Program-made: the position numbers and the translations under genes | Source: Desulfobacteraceae bacterium | Lineage (GTDB): Bacteria > Desulfobacterota > Desulfobacteria > Desulfobacterales > SKZT01 | Length of the DNA stretch: 64,000 bases | Direction: 5' to 3' | Assembly: GCA_011389745.1 (NCBI GenBank) | Contig: JAABTQ010000011.1 | Coordinates: 42,167-106,166, forward strand | Shown: piece after piece, positions 53,270 through 61,113 of the stretch | Layout of the letters: each line of letters starts with the position of its first letter | Position numbering within the stretch: position 1 is the stretch's first letter | Notes under the pieces: model-generated | Seen by the model: the letters and a program-made list of their open reading frames with translations, nothing else | The model's database searches: none | Told to the model about the DNA's origin: nothing

Positions 53270-55027
53270 ATGAAAAACCAGGAGAACCGCTCCAAAACCG
53301 TTGCGGACCCATCGGCAGGCTCAGGGCATTTACTGAAAAAGGCTGAAGCGCTTGCCAGGGAACTGGCCGCCCGGATGCCGGAAGACAGCGCGGCCCTTTC
53401 GCCGGAGGAAATCCGGAAAACACTCCACGAACTGCGGGTGCACCAGATCGAACTGGAGATGCAGAACGAGGAGCTTCGCACGGCCCAGGCCCAGATCGAA
53501 GCCGGGCGGAAGCGCTATTACGACCTTTATGACCTGGCACCGGTGGGCTACTGCACCCTGTCCGAGCAGGGACTGATCCTGGAGGCCAACCTCACCGCCG
53601 CCATATTGCTGGGAACGACCCGCGGCCTGCTGGTCAAGCAGCCGATCTATAGATTCATCCTTAAAGATGACCAGGATATCTACTACCTGCACCAAAAAAA
53701 ACTCTATGAGACGGGTGAACCCCAGGAATGCGAACTGCGGCTGGTCAAACCGGACGGCGCAAGCTTCTGGGCGCATCTGACGGGAACTGCTGCTCAAGCG
53801 GATGATGGCGCCCCTGTGTGCCGCGTGGTGATTAGCGACATCACCGAGAGAAAGCTGGCCGAGGAGAAAAATGAGAAGCTCCAGGCTCGGTTGACCCAGG
53901 CCCAGAAGATGGAGTCGGTGGGAAGGCTGGCCGGCGGAGTGGCCCACGACTTCAACAACATGCTGGGCATCGTCCTGGGGTATACGGAACTGGCCTTAAA
54001 CCGGGTTGGACCGGATGATCCTCTGCATGCCGACCTGGAAGAGATTCGGAAGGCCGCCCAGCGCTCCGCCGACCTCACGCGTCAGCTCTTGGCCTTTGCC
54101 CGCAAACAGACCATTGTGCCCAAGGTGCTTGATCTCAACAACACTGTGGAAGGCATGCTCAACATGCTGCGACGGCTCATCGGAGAGGACATCAATCTGG
54201 CCTGGAAACCCGGCCGGGGTCTCTGGCCGGTCAAGATGGATTCCACACAGATCGATCAGATGTTGGCCAATCTTTGCATCAACGCTCGGGACGCCATCGC
54301 GGGTGTTGGCAAGATCAGCGTAGAGACGCGCAACACTGCCTTGGACGAGGAATACTGCGCCCAGCAGGCGGGTTTCACCCCGGGCGAATACGTGATGCTT
54401 AATGTGAGCGACGACGGCTGCGGCATTGACTCCAAAACACTCTTGCTCGTCTTCGACCCTTTCTTCACGACCAAGGAGATGGGTAAGGGAACCGGCCTGG
54501 GTCTTGCCACCGTGTATGGTATCGTCAAACAGAACAACGGTTTCATCAACGTTTACAGTGAGCCGGGTCAAGGAACGACCTTCAATATCTACCTGCCGCG
54601 GCACGCTGTTGAAACGGAGCCCCTGCCGAAACAGGCCCCGGTTCAGGCGGTGTCGTGTGGCTACGAAACCATATTGCTTGTGGAAGACGAACCGGCGATC
54701 TTGAAAATGACCACCATCATGCTTGAACGTCAGGGTTACACCCTGCTGGTAGCGAGTAGCCCGGGCGAGGCCATCCGCCTGGCCGGGGAACACTCCGGCC
54801 GGATCGACCTGCTCCTGACCGACGTGGTCATGCCTGAAATGAACGGCCGTGATCTGGCCAAGAACCTTTTATCCATCTGTCCAAGCCTCAAGTACCTGTT
54901 TATGTCCGGCTACACAGCCGACATCATCGCACACCACGGGATACTGGACGAAGGCGAGCATTTCATCCAAAAGCCGTTCTCGTTAAAGGAGCTAACGGCA
55001 AAGCTGCGTGAGGTTCTGGAATGCTAA
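53270..55027 (+). CDS. PAS-sensor hybrid histidine kinase with C-terminal receiver
   Basis: A 585-residue signalling protein without membrane segments. A helical N-terminus (ELRVHQIELEMQNEELRTAQ) is typical of PAS kinases. The PAS domain spans about 90-215 (YYDLYDLAPVGYCTLSEQGL, ISDITERKLAEE). The kinase core has the H-box VAHDFNNMLGIVLGYTE, N-box LCINARDAI, and G-boxes DDGCGID and GKGTGLGLATVYGIV. The receiver follows with LLVEDEPAILKM, phospho-Asp in LLLTDVVMPEMNG, and YLFMSGYT / FIQKPFS. I start at the ATG after GGAGAG; a GTG seven codons earlier is possible. Its partner is unknown. An attC-like hairpin lies 25 bases after the stop. Confidence 0.9.
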   Translation: MKNQENRSKTVADPSAGSGHLLKKAEALARELAARMPEDSAALSPEEIRKTLHELRVHQIELEMQNEELRTAQAQIEAGRKRYYDLYDLAPVGYCTLSEQGLILEANLTAAILLGTTRGLLVKQPIYRFILKDDQDIYYLHQKKLYETGEPQECELRLVKPDGASFWAHLTGTAAQADDGAPVCRVVISDITERKLAEEKNEKLQARLTQAQKMESVGRLAGGVAHDFNNMLGIVLGYTELALNRVGPDDPLHADLEEIRKAAQRSADLTRQLLAFARKQTIVPKVLDLNNTVEGMLNMLRRLIGEDINLAWKPGRGLWPVKMDSTQIDQMLANLCINARDAIAGVGKISVETRNTALDEEYCAQQAGFTPGEYVMLNVSDDGCGIDSKTLLLVFDPFFTTKEMGKGTGLGLATVYGIVKQNNGFINVYSEPGQGTTFNIYLPRHAVETEPLPKQAPVQAVSCGYETILLVEDEPAILKMTTIMLERQGYTLLVASSPGEAIRLAGEHSGRIDLLLTDVVMPEMNGRDLAKNLLSICPSLKYLFMSGYTADIIAHHGILDEGEHFIQKPFSLKELTAKLREVLEC

Positions 55028-55051
55028 CATGCTAATTAAAAAACTGATTAA

Positions 55052-55127
55052 GGCCAACAACCGCATTGACACGTACCGGCAATTCCACTGCGCTCCATTG
55101 CCGCTGGTGACTCGCTCGTTTGGGGGC
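55052..55127 (+). repeat. attC-like hairpin (possible integron cassette recombination site)
   Basis: An imperfect palindrome directly after the kinase gene. It begins GGCCAAC and ends GTTTGGGGGC, keeping the AAC/GTT ends of attC outer boxes. The inner stem is CGGCAAT (55077-55083) with ATTGCCG (97-103), and a 13-base loop sits between. Left and right arms differ by unpaired bases, as attC arms do. R-box consensus is only partly met and no intI is in the window. Confidence 0.45.
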
Positions 55128-55167
55128 TGTGACATCAATGCAAGAATGAAACAAAGGGACATTAAAC

Positions 55168-55260
55168 ATGAATGAAACCCATTACACTGCTGTGCATCCA
55201 GGTGAAGTTTTAAAGGATGAGACTTCCGGAGCCCATTGCTTACCCTGGATCTTGGCATGA
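55168..55260 (+). pseudogene. HigA-type antitoxin N-terminal stub
   Basis: Thirty codons starting MNETHYTAVHPGEVLKDE, the opening of HigA/VapI-type Xre antitoxins (HPGEVLKDEL...), which then run into unrelated residues and a stop. The helix-turn-helix is absent. It is a broken relic beside two other antitoxin-like genes. Confidence 0.6.
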
Positions 55261-55307
55261 AAAGGGTGGCACGCGAAATAAGAGTTACAATTTTGGAGTA
55301 AGACATT

Positions 55308-55559
55308 ATGAAAGTATACACCTATTCTGAAGCGAGACGACGCCTTGCCGATGTTCTTAATACCGCAAAAAATGAAGAGGTGGTTATTAAGAGAAGAGGC
55401 GGAGAGACCTTTTCTATTATTTTTAAGAAAAGTACAAAATCACCATTTGACGTTCCAGGAATAAAAACCAAGGCAACAACGAAAGACATTCTTGAGGCCG
55501 TTAGAGAATCAAGAGAGCGATTTGCCGAACGATCAAATGAAGACGGACGGGCTGTATAA
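55308..55559 (+). CDS. Phd/YefM-type antitoxin
   Basis: An 83-residue protein with the Phd/YefM N-terminal fold: MKVYTYSEARRRLADVLNTA, then EEVVIKRRGGETFSIIF. It would bind and repress its own promoter and neutralise a toxin. No RelE, Doc or PIN toxin follows. Instead the next gene, which starts immediately after the stop, resembles the C-terminal part of a HicB antitoxin. The functional partner is therefore missing or non-canonical. Confidence 0.75.
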   Translation: MKVYTYSEARRRLADVLNTAKNEEVVIKRRGGETFSIIFKKSTKSPFDVPGIKTKATTKDILEAVRESRERFAERSNEDGRAV

Positions 55560-55808
55560 GTGACAAGTTTAAGCTGTTTGGCACTTACGCCGGAAATGGC
55601 ACTTAAGGGTGTCCGCAATTTGGTTGCTGAGGTTGTAAGTGACATGGAGAAAACCGGGGAAGCTGTTCCTGAACCGATTGCCTGTCGGTCCTATAGTGGC
55701 AAATTTATGGTTCGCATTCCGCCGGATGTTCATCGAAAACTTGCTTTTCAAGCCGCTGAATCCGGGGTGAGCTTAAACAGAATTGCCAGTTCCAAATTGA
55801 GCCGATAA
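55560..55808 (+). CDS. HicB-like antitoxin, N-terminally shortened
   Basis: An 82-residue protein starting with GTG directly after the previous stop. The second half is typical HicB C-terminus: RSYSGKFMVRIPPDVHRKLA and SGVSLNRIASSKL, a ribbon-helix-helix DNA-binding domain. The first part keeps only the last helix of the usual RNase H-like domain (ALKGVRNLVAEVVSDMEKTG), and the expected strands with the D-x-P-G-C motif are absent. No HicA toxin is nearby. It may still bind DNA. Confidence 0.65.
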   Translation: MTSLSCLALTPEMALKGVRNLVAEVVSDMEKTGEAVPEPIACRSYSGKFMVRIPPDVHRKLAFQAAESGVSLNRIASSKLSR

Positions 55809-55829
55809 ACAATAAATTTTATACAACCC

Positions 55830-55916
55830 ATAAGGTTTGAATAGACCTGCCATGTCACAAGCTAATGACGTTTTAAAATCCCCCTAAATCCCCCTTTTTC
55901 AAAGGGGGACTTGTGG
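55830..55916. repeat. Island repeat and inverted C/G-rich repeat, right flank
   Basis: ATAAGGTTTGAATAGACCTG (55830-55849) is the last copy of the island repeat. AAAATCCCCCTAAATCCCCC followed by TTTTTCAAAGGGGGACTT (55875-55916) is the inverse of the repeat at 48320-48360 and may also act as a terminator for either strand. Confidence 0.6.
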
Positions 55917-55972
55917 GAAGTTATTTGTAAGAGGGTTTCCACCTTTTGATGGCCTGGGGGTTTCAACGGCCC

Positions 55973-56560
55973 TTACTTTTTAGACGTAATCAAAACAGTT
56001 TCCAGAAAAAATTCATGAAACCGGTTGTCGGCAGTCAGCTCCGGATGAAAGGATGTGGCCATCCAAATGCCTTCCCGGACGGCTACAGGTTCGCCATTGG
56101 GCAACATGGCGATGATGCGGGCATCTCCTTTTATCTCAATCAATCGTGGTGCGCGGATAAAAACTGCTTTAAAAGGGTTTTTACACCCATTTGAAAAAAC
56201 CGAAACATGGATATCCGATACAAAACTGTCAATTTGCCTTCCAAATGCATTTCTTTCTACGACAATATCCATAAGGTTCAATGTAGGCTGGTCCGACCCT
56301 ATATTTTTGGCCATAAAGATCATACCGGCACAAACACCCCAAACCGGCTTATTCAATGCAAAATTTTTAAGAGGTTCCATCAATCCCGAAAAATATGCAA
56401 GTTTGCCGATGGTCGTGCTTTCACCTCCTGGAATGATAAGGCCGTCCAGTCTTTCCAGATGTTTGGGAAGTCGCACCTGAATGGTTTTCACTCCCAGTTT
56501 TGTCAGTATGGCAATATGCTCAATAAAGGCCCCTTGAAGGGCAAGTACGCCGATGTTCAT
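55973..56560 (-). CDS. pdxT: Pyridoxal 5'-phosphate synthase, glutaminase subunit
   Basis: A 195-residue class I amidotransferase that hydrolyses glutamine and channels ammonia to PdxS. The nucleophile Cys lies in VWGVCAGMIFMAK; LIIPGGESTTIGKLA precedes it, and the His/Glu of the triad are in TSFHPELTADNRFH. Length is normal. It follows pdxS by 21 bases in the standard DXP-independent vitamin B6 operon. Confidence 0.95.
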   Translation of the reverse strand: MNIGVLALQGAFIEHIAILTKLGVKTIQVRLPKHLERLDGLIIPGGESTTIGKLAYFSGLMEPLKNFALNKPVWGVCAGMIFMAKNIGSDQPTLNLMDIVVERNAFGRQIDSFVSDIHVSVFSNGCKNPFKAVFIRAPRLIEIKGDARIIAMLPNGEPVAVREGIWMATSFHPELTADNRFHEFFLETVLITSKK

Positions 56561-56581
56561 CAGGTGTTACCTTTTTTTATT

Positions 56582-57496
56582 TTACCATCCCCGTGTGGAA
56601 ATCTGCTGATTTTCCGTCAGGCTGCTCACTTCGATGCCCACCATGGGCTCGCCTAAATTTTCGCTGACACGAGCCAGAATGTCAGGATCATTGAAATGGG
56701 TGGTGGCTTCGACGATTGCTTTAGCCCGTTTTTCGGGAATTGAACTCTTAAAAATCCCCGACCCGACAAATACACCGTCCATGCCGAGCTGCATCATGAG
56801 GGCGGCATCAGCGGGTGTGGCAAGACCACCGGCGGCGAAATTGACCACGGGAAGTTTGCCAAGCGCTCTGGTTTCCATTACCAGTTCATAGGGGGCTCCG
56901 ATTTGTTTGGCGAAACTCATGAGTTCATCTTCACCCATGACCTGAAGTTTGCGTATTTCACCTAAAACCGATCTGGCATGACGCACTGCTTCGACCACAT
57001 CACCCGTGCCGGCCTCTCCCTTGGTTCTGATCATAGCGGCACCTTCACCGATTCGCCTGAGGGCTTCGCCCAAATTACGGCAACCGCATACGAAAGGGAC
57101 TTTAAAATTGTGCTTGTAAATATGATTGGCTTCATCAGCCGGAGTCAGCACCTCACTCTCATCGATATAATCCACGCCGATCGCTTCCAGAATCTGGGCC
57201 TCGACAAAATGACCGATCCGGCATTTAGCCATGACCGGAATGGATACCGCCTTCATGATTTCACGGATCAAACCAGGGTCGGACATACGGGCCACACCAC
57301 CGTGAGCGCGAATATCCGCCGGAACTCTCTCCAGTGCCATTACAGCTACTGCTCCGGCTTCTTCAGCAATACGAGCATGCTCGGCCGTAACCACATCCAT
57401 GATTACTCCCCCTTTAAGCATTTGGGCCAATCCGCGTTTTACGGTCATACTGCCGTCTTGATTCTGCGGCAAATCTGCATTTTCTGAAACCATCAT
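56582..57496 (-). CDS. pdxS: Pyridoxal 5'-phosphate synthase, synthase subunit
   Basis: A 304-residue (beta/alpha)8 enzyme that builds PLP from ribose 5-phosphate, glyceraldehyde 3-phosphate and ammonia. Motifs: [20 protein letters not shown], catalytic Lys in [16 protein letters not shown], Lys in [10 protein letters not shown], and the phosphate loop [14 protein letters not shown] short extra N-terminus precedes the conserved [15 protein letters not shown] lies before the ATG. It is first gene of pdxST. Confidence 0.95.
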   Translation of the reverse strand: MMVSENADLPQNQDGSMTVKRGLAQMLKGGVIMDVVTAEHARIAEEAGAVAVMALERVPADIRAHGGVARMSDPGLIREIMKAVSIPVMAKCRIGHFVEAQILEAIGVDYIDESEVLTPADEANHIYKHNFKVPFVCGCRNLGEALRRIGEGAAMIRTKGEAGTGDVVEAVRHARSVLGEIRKLQVMGEDELMSFAKQIGAPYELVMETRALGKLPVVNFAAGGLATPADAALMMQLGMDGVFVGSGIFKSSIPEKRAKAIVEATTHFNDPDILARVSENLGEPMVGIEVSSLTENQQISTRGW

Positions 57497-57541
57497 ACTC
57501 TCCTAATTATCAAAGAAATTTATTGAGATTAAAATTAAGTT

Positions 57542-57570
57542 GGTTTATTGGTCGCCTTGGTGTTTGTCAA
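57542..57570 (-). promoter_or_regulatory. Probable sigma-70 promoter of pdxST
   Basis: On the minus strand a perfect -35 TTGACA (57565-57570) is followed 17 bases on by TAAACC (57542-57547) as a weak -10, about 45 bases before the pdxS start. Confidence 0.45.
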
Positions 57571-57583
57571 CCATAAAAATATT

Positions 57584-58162
57584 CTATATACGGCTGCAGT
57601 TGATAACAATCCCGTGGGCTTTACCATAGGCTGCGATTTGAACAGGGTTAAATCCTCCCGACAGATAAAGTTTTAAAAATTCAGGTTGTCGAAGCAAATC
57701 AAGAATGTACGTGATATGCCCGGAATATCCGTTAGAATCCAGATCCTGCAACTCCATTATGGTCTTTTTTGATAATTCTTCGGCTTGGCGATGTACTATC
57801 GGCCCTTTGTCACCGCAATTTTTGACCGAATAGAGTCGCCGGCAGGAAAATGGACGAATATCATAAATCAGGCAGGTCTTGTCCGATTTTAAAAAAGGGC
57901 AGGGCGAAATTTTTTGAATTTCTCTGTCTTTTTTATTTTTATCAATTTTTTTTTGCAGGGTCTTTTGTTGTTGTTTTGGAAGTCTTCTCAAATATTGTAA
58001 AACCCTGAGCCCTTCCAGAGTGATAATATCCACATTACCAAAATGAGTGCAACAAAATGAACATCCGGCTTTGCAAAGAGCGTCCTTTTTATAACGCCGC
58101 ATGTCTTTTTCAAACCGGTTATATATTTCAACTAACTGATTTTGTTTATTTATAATATCCAT
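57584..58162 (-). CDS. YkgJ-type cysteine cluster protein
   Basis: A 192-residue protein of the CxxxCxxCC metal-cluster family. The first group is CKAGCSFCCTHFGNVDI; the second, CPFLKSDKTCLIYDIRPFSC, is also characteristic. The family is thought to bind iron or zinc, and its role is not established. It is the last gene of an osmC-ubiG-ykgJ run, 35 bases after ubiG. Confidence 0.85.
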   Translation of the reverse strand: MDIINKQNQLVEIYNRFEKDMRRYKKDALCKAGCSFCCTHFGNVDIITLEGLRVLQYLRRLPKQQQKTLQKKIDKNKKDREIQKISPCPFLKSDKTCLIYDIRPFSCRRLYSVKNCGDKGPIVHRQAEELSKKTIMELQDLDSNGYSGHITYILDLLRQPEFLKLYLSGGFNPVQIAAYGKAHGIVINCSRI

Positions 58163-58197
58163 TGGACACTGTATGGTTATATTTTTAGATAATTGGT

Positions 58198-58908
58198 TTA
58201 TATAGTTTTTTTAAAATGCATGAGGTAATTTACCGACAGATCACCCCCAAGCCGATACTTTTTGGTAATAAGATTGTAATGCATTCCTGTGAAATCCATT
58301 CGGATCAGGCCGGCTTGCTTAGACCACCGATCCATTTCAGATGGTTTGATAAACCGATCGAATTGATGGGTTTTTCGGGGAAGGATTTTAAGAATATATT
58401 CGCCACCTATGATGATATAGATAAAGGCTTTTAATGTTCTGTTGATGGTGGCAAAAAAAATGTCGCCACCGGGTTTGATCAGCCGGGCGCAGGATTTGAC
58501 CACAGAAAAAGGATCAGGCACGTGTTCAATCAGTTCCATGCAGGTGACCACATCATAGGAATTGGGATTATTTTCGGCCCAGTTTTCCACAGTACTCTGT
58601 TGGTAGTCGATTTTAAGGCCTGAAACGTTCAAATGGGCTCTGGCCGACCTCAAGGGGGAAAGAGCCATATCAATCCCTGTCACATGGGCACCGGCAAATG
58701 CCAAGGCTTCACTTAAAATTCCACCCCCGCATCCGACATCCAAAATGTTGAGACCGTCAAGTGTTCTTCGGCTTTTAATATATCCCATTCGTAAGGGATT
58801 GATGTCATGTAGAGATTTCATTTCACCGGAAAGGTCCCACCAGTGATCGGAAATTCTATTAAACTTTTCGATTTCATCAGGATCAATATTTGTCAATGTT
58901 TTTCCCAT
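58198..58908 (-). CDS. ubiG: UbiG-like SAM-dependent O-methyltransferase
   Basis: A 236-residue class I methyltransferase. SAM loop LNILDVGCGGGILSEALAFA, and the UbiG-type opening EIEKFNRISDHWWDLSGEMK and INPLRMGYI are clear. CMELIEHVPDP and FFATINRTLKAF agree with the ubiquinone 3-O-methyltransferase family. If the host makes only menaquinone, the real acceptor may differ, so the name is by similarity. It lies 23 bases after the osmC-like gene. Confidence 0.85.
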   Translation of the reverse strand: MGKTLTNIDPDEIEKFNRISDHWWDLSGEMKSLHDINPLRMGYIKSRRTLDGLNILDVGCGGGILSEALAFAGAHVTGIDMALSPLRSARAHLNVSGLKIDYQQSTVENWAENNPNSYDVVTCMELIEHVPDPFSVVKSCARLIKPGGDIFFATINRTLKAFIYIIIGGEYILKILPRKTHQFDRFIKPSEMDRWSKQAGLIRMDFTGMHYNLITKKYRLGGDLSVNYLMHFKKTI

Positions 58909-58931
58909 AGGATTGATTTTGAAGTAAAGGT

Positions 58932-59345
58932 TTAAGATGGCTTCTGCTTTTCAATTGTATAGGAATGAGTGAATTCGGCATTGATTGATGCCAAAGCGCT
59001 ACAGTATTTTTCCTCGGAAAGTTTGATAGCTTGTTCAACAGCTTTGGAAGAAATATTTTTTCCCGCCAGGAAATAATCAATATGAATTTCGGTAAAACGT
59101 TTGGGATATTTGTCTGCCTGTTTCCCACTGATTCGGATCTCCAACTTAGACAATTCCAGTCGTTTTTTTTGAAGAATCAAAACAATATCGATTCCCGTAC
59201 AACCGGCGATACCCATCAGCAGAAGTTCCATGGGAGTTGGACCGCTTCCTCCATCCTTACTGTCCATCACGATGGCAGGGCCTTTTTCCGCCCCTGCCAC
59301 AAACTGCAGGTTTTCGGTCCAGTTTAATCTGACTTGTACGGCCAT
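58932..59345 (-). CDS. OsmC/Ohr-family peroxidase-like protein
   Basis: A 137-residue OsmC-fold protein. Both redox cysteines are present, in MGIAGCTGIDIVLILQKK and SEEKYCSALASIN, so thiol peroxidase activity is possible. DGGSGPTPMELLLM is a typical OsmC loop. It starts a short operon with ubiG and ykgJ, about 150 bases downstream of fixX, and may help detoxify peroxides. Confidence 0.88.
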   Translation of the reverse strand: MAVQVRLNWTENLQFVAGAEKGPAIVMDSKDGGSGPTPMELLLMGIAGCTGIDIVLILQKKRLELSKLEIRISGKQADKYPKRFTEIHIDYFLAGKNISSKAVEQAIKLSEEKYCSALASINAEFTHSYTIEKQKPS

Positions 59346-59494
59346 GATGATTTGTCTCTTTTCTTTTTAAGGGTGTCACTCGGGGTGCCGAGGCAAAACC
59401 GGATGTAACTGCACCCCCCTTTTATTAACGTGTTTGTATTCCTGTATCATTTCGGAGAAGGTTTATTGTGGTCAGGCCAAGATGTCTGTGGATG

Positions 59495-59776
59495 TTATCC
59501 GAATTTGTGTCGAACTCCGTACCCACCGGTTGGAAATTTCCATTCGATGTTAAGGTGAGGACATCCGATTCTACAGGAGCCGCATTCCAGGCAACCTTCG
59601 TAATTAATACTGATTCGGTTATGTTCCAGCCGGTACACATTGGCCGGGCAAATGTAAAGGCATAGTTGCTGCTCGCAGTCATCGATACAAACCGCGCCGT
59701 CTATGATTTTAAGATGAGAGGTTTCATGCACGTTAAAGCGGTCCAAAAAGAGTTTGTCTTCGATTGATGCGCCCAT
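59495..59776 (-). CDS. fixX: Ferredoxin-like protein FixX
   Basis: A 93-residue ferredoxin of the FixX type, which carries electrons from the ETF:quinone oxidoreductase-like FixC. The C-terminal cluster motif is CLECGSCRIGCPH and an earlier Cys group is CEQQLCLYICPANVY. The ATG shares one base with the fixC stop (TAATG) and AGGAG precedes it. A start eight codons earlier would overlap fixC further and lacks support. Confidence 0.9.
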   Translation of the reverse strand: MGASIEDKLFLDRFNVHETSHLKIIDGAVCIDDCEQQLCLYICPANVYRLEHNRISINYEGCLECGSCRIGCPHLNIEWKFPTGGYGVRHKFG

Positions 59777-61077
59777 TAAACACTCCTGTAGCCATCCCAC
59801 ATCAGCCGAAGCAGAGCCGAAAGAGAATGGTTTTTTCGTAGGTTTTTCCAGATTTTTTTCTGTTTCTTTTTTTTCGGGGTGCCGTCCACGGTGAGCATTT
59901 CTCGGGCGGCAAAACCCATGGCCTCGGGTAATGACGTAAATATTTCCGGGTGATGTGCTAAAAACGGGTTGAATCTTCGGTATTTTTTCAGATCGTCAAA
60001 AATGAATGAATTTTGCAGCCGGGATTCATAATTTTTCAGAGATGACCGGCTAAAATCGTTTTTCCTGATTGCATCGATAATGGTTTGGGCGGCAAAAGCT
60101 CCTGATACCATGGCCATGTTGGAGCCTTCCCGATGAAGCGTATTAAAAAGCATTCCGGAATCCCCGGCAATAAGATAACCATTTCCGTAAAGTTTAGGGA
60201 TATTCTCAAAGCCGGCTTCGGCAAGCCAGTGGGCCATATATTCCGCGGGTTTACCTCCTTTGATGAGGGGTGCGGCCATGGGATGTGTCTTAAAAATTTC
60301 GAGCATTTCGTAAGGTTTGATTTTTTTTGTGGCAAAATCCGCCAGATTGGCTCCTATGCATAAAGACAAAGATTTACGGTTGGTATAAATGACGGCAACA
60401 CCGTTCATGCCCGATGTGATGCTTCCTAAAATTTCAATGGTCACCCCATTCCCGGAGGAAATATTAAACCGCTGATCGATGACCTCTTCTGGAAGGTCGA
60501 TCACCTCTTTAACAGCCAGTGCGACATGTGAAGGGGAGGGCTCTTGCCGAAACCCCGTTTTGGCGGCAAGGGGAGAATTGATTCCATCGGCAAGGAGCAC
60601 TACCTTTGCGTTCAGGTCTCCGTCCGGCCTGTCGGTCCGAACTCCGGTCACGCGTCCGTTTTCATCACGCAAAAGATCCGTCACAACAGTGCCGCAAACC
60701 ACCAGGGCTCCTTTTTGTGACGCCTGATCCGCAAACCACCTGTCGAATTTGGCCCTTCCCACGGTAAACACATTATACCTGCGTTGGGATTCAAAGGCTT
60801 TATCACGATAGGAAACGCTGTAGCCGCCATCCCGGGAAAGGTACCATATCCTGGATTCCACGATATTTCGCTCGATGGGACAATTTTTTTGGGAAAAATC
60901 GGGAATAATGCGAGCCAGGTCATGACCGTATAGCACCCCGCCGGATATGTTTTTGGCCCCCGGAAATTCCCCCCGCTCAAACACAACAGCGTTGATTCCG
61001 TTATCGGCCAGGACACATGCGGCTGATATGCCTGCCGGACCGGCGCCCACGATTGCCACGTCGTATTTTTCCTGCAT
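59776..61077 (-). CDS. fixC: FixC-type FAD-dependent oxidoreductase
   Basis: A 433-residue flavoprotein of the ETF:quinone oxidoreductase/FixC family. The FAD loop VAIVGAGPAGISAACVLA starts at residue 8, and later motifs are FPGAKNISGGVLYG and GNGYLIAGDSGMLFN. It accepts electrons from the EtfBA pair and reduces quinone or ferredoxin; in FixABCX, NADH oxidation is split between quinone and ferredoxin. It follows etfA by 36 bases. Confidence 0.92.
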   Translation of the reverse strand: MQEKYDVAIVGAGPAGISAACVLADNGINAVVFERGEFPGAKNISGGVLYGHDLARIIPDFSQKNCPIERNIVESRIWYLSRDGGYSVSYRDKAFESQRRYNVFTVGRAKFDRWFADQASQKGALVVCGTVVTDLLRDENGRVTGVRTDRPDGDLNAKVVLLADGINSPLAAKTGFRQEPSPSHVALAVKEVIDLPEEVIDQRFNISSGNGVTIEILGSITSGMNGVAVIYTNRKSLSLCIGANLADFATKKIKPYEMLEIFKTHPMAAPLIKGGKPAEYMAHWLAEAGFENIPKLYGNGYLIAGDSGMLFNTLHREGSNMAMVSGAFAAQTIIDAIRKNDFSRSSLKNYESRLQNSFIFDDLKKYRRFNPFLAHHPEIFTSLPEAMGFAAREMLTVDGTPKKKKQKKIWKNLRKNHSLSALLRLMWDGYRSV

Positions 61078-61113
61078 GGAGACCCTTTGGTTAATCTGAT
61101 TCGACTATTAATT

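Noticed and set aside
49709..55850. CRISPR array formed by the ATAAGGATTGAA repeats
   Set aside because: Only four copies, kilobases apart, with genes between; no regular spacers and no cas genes.
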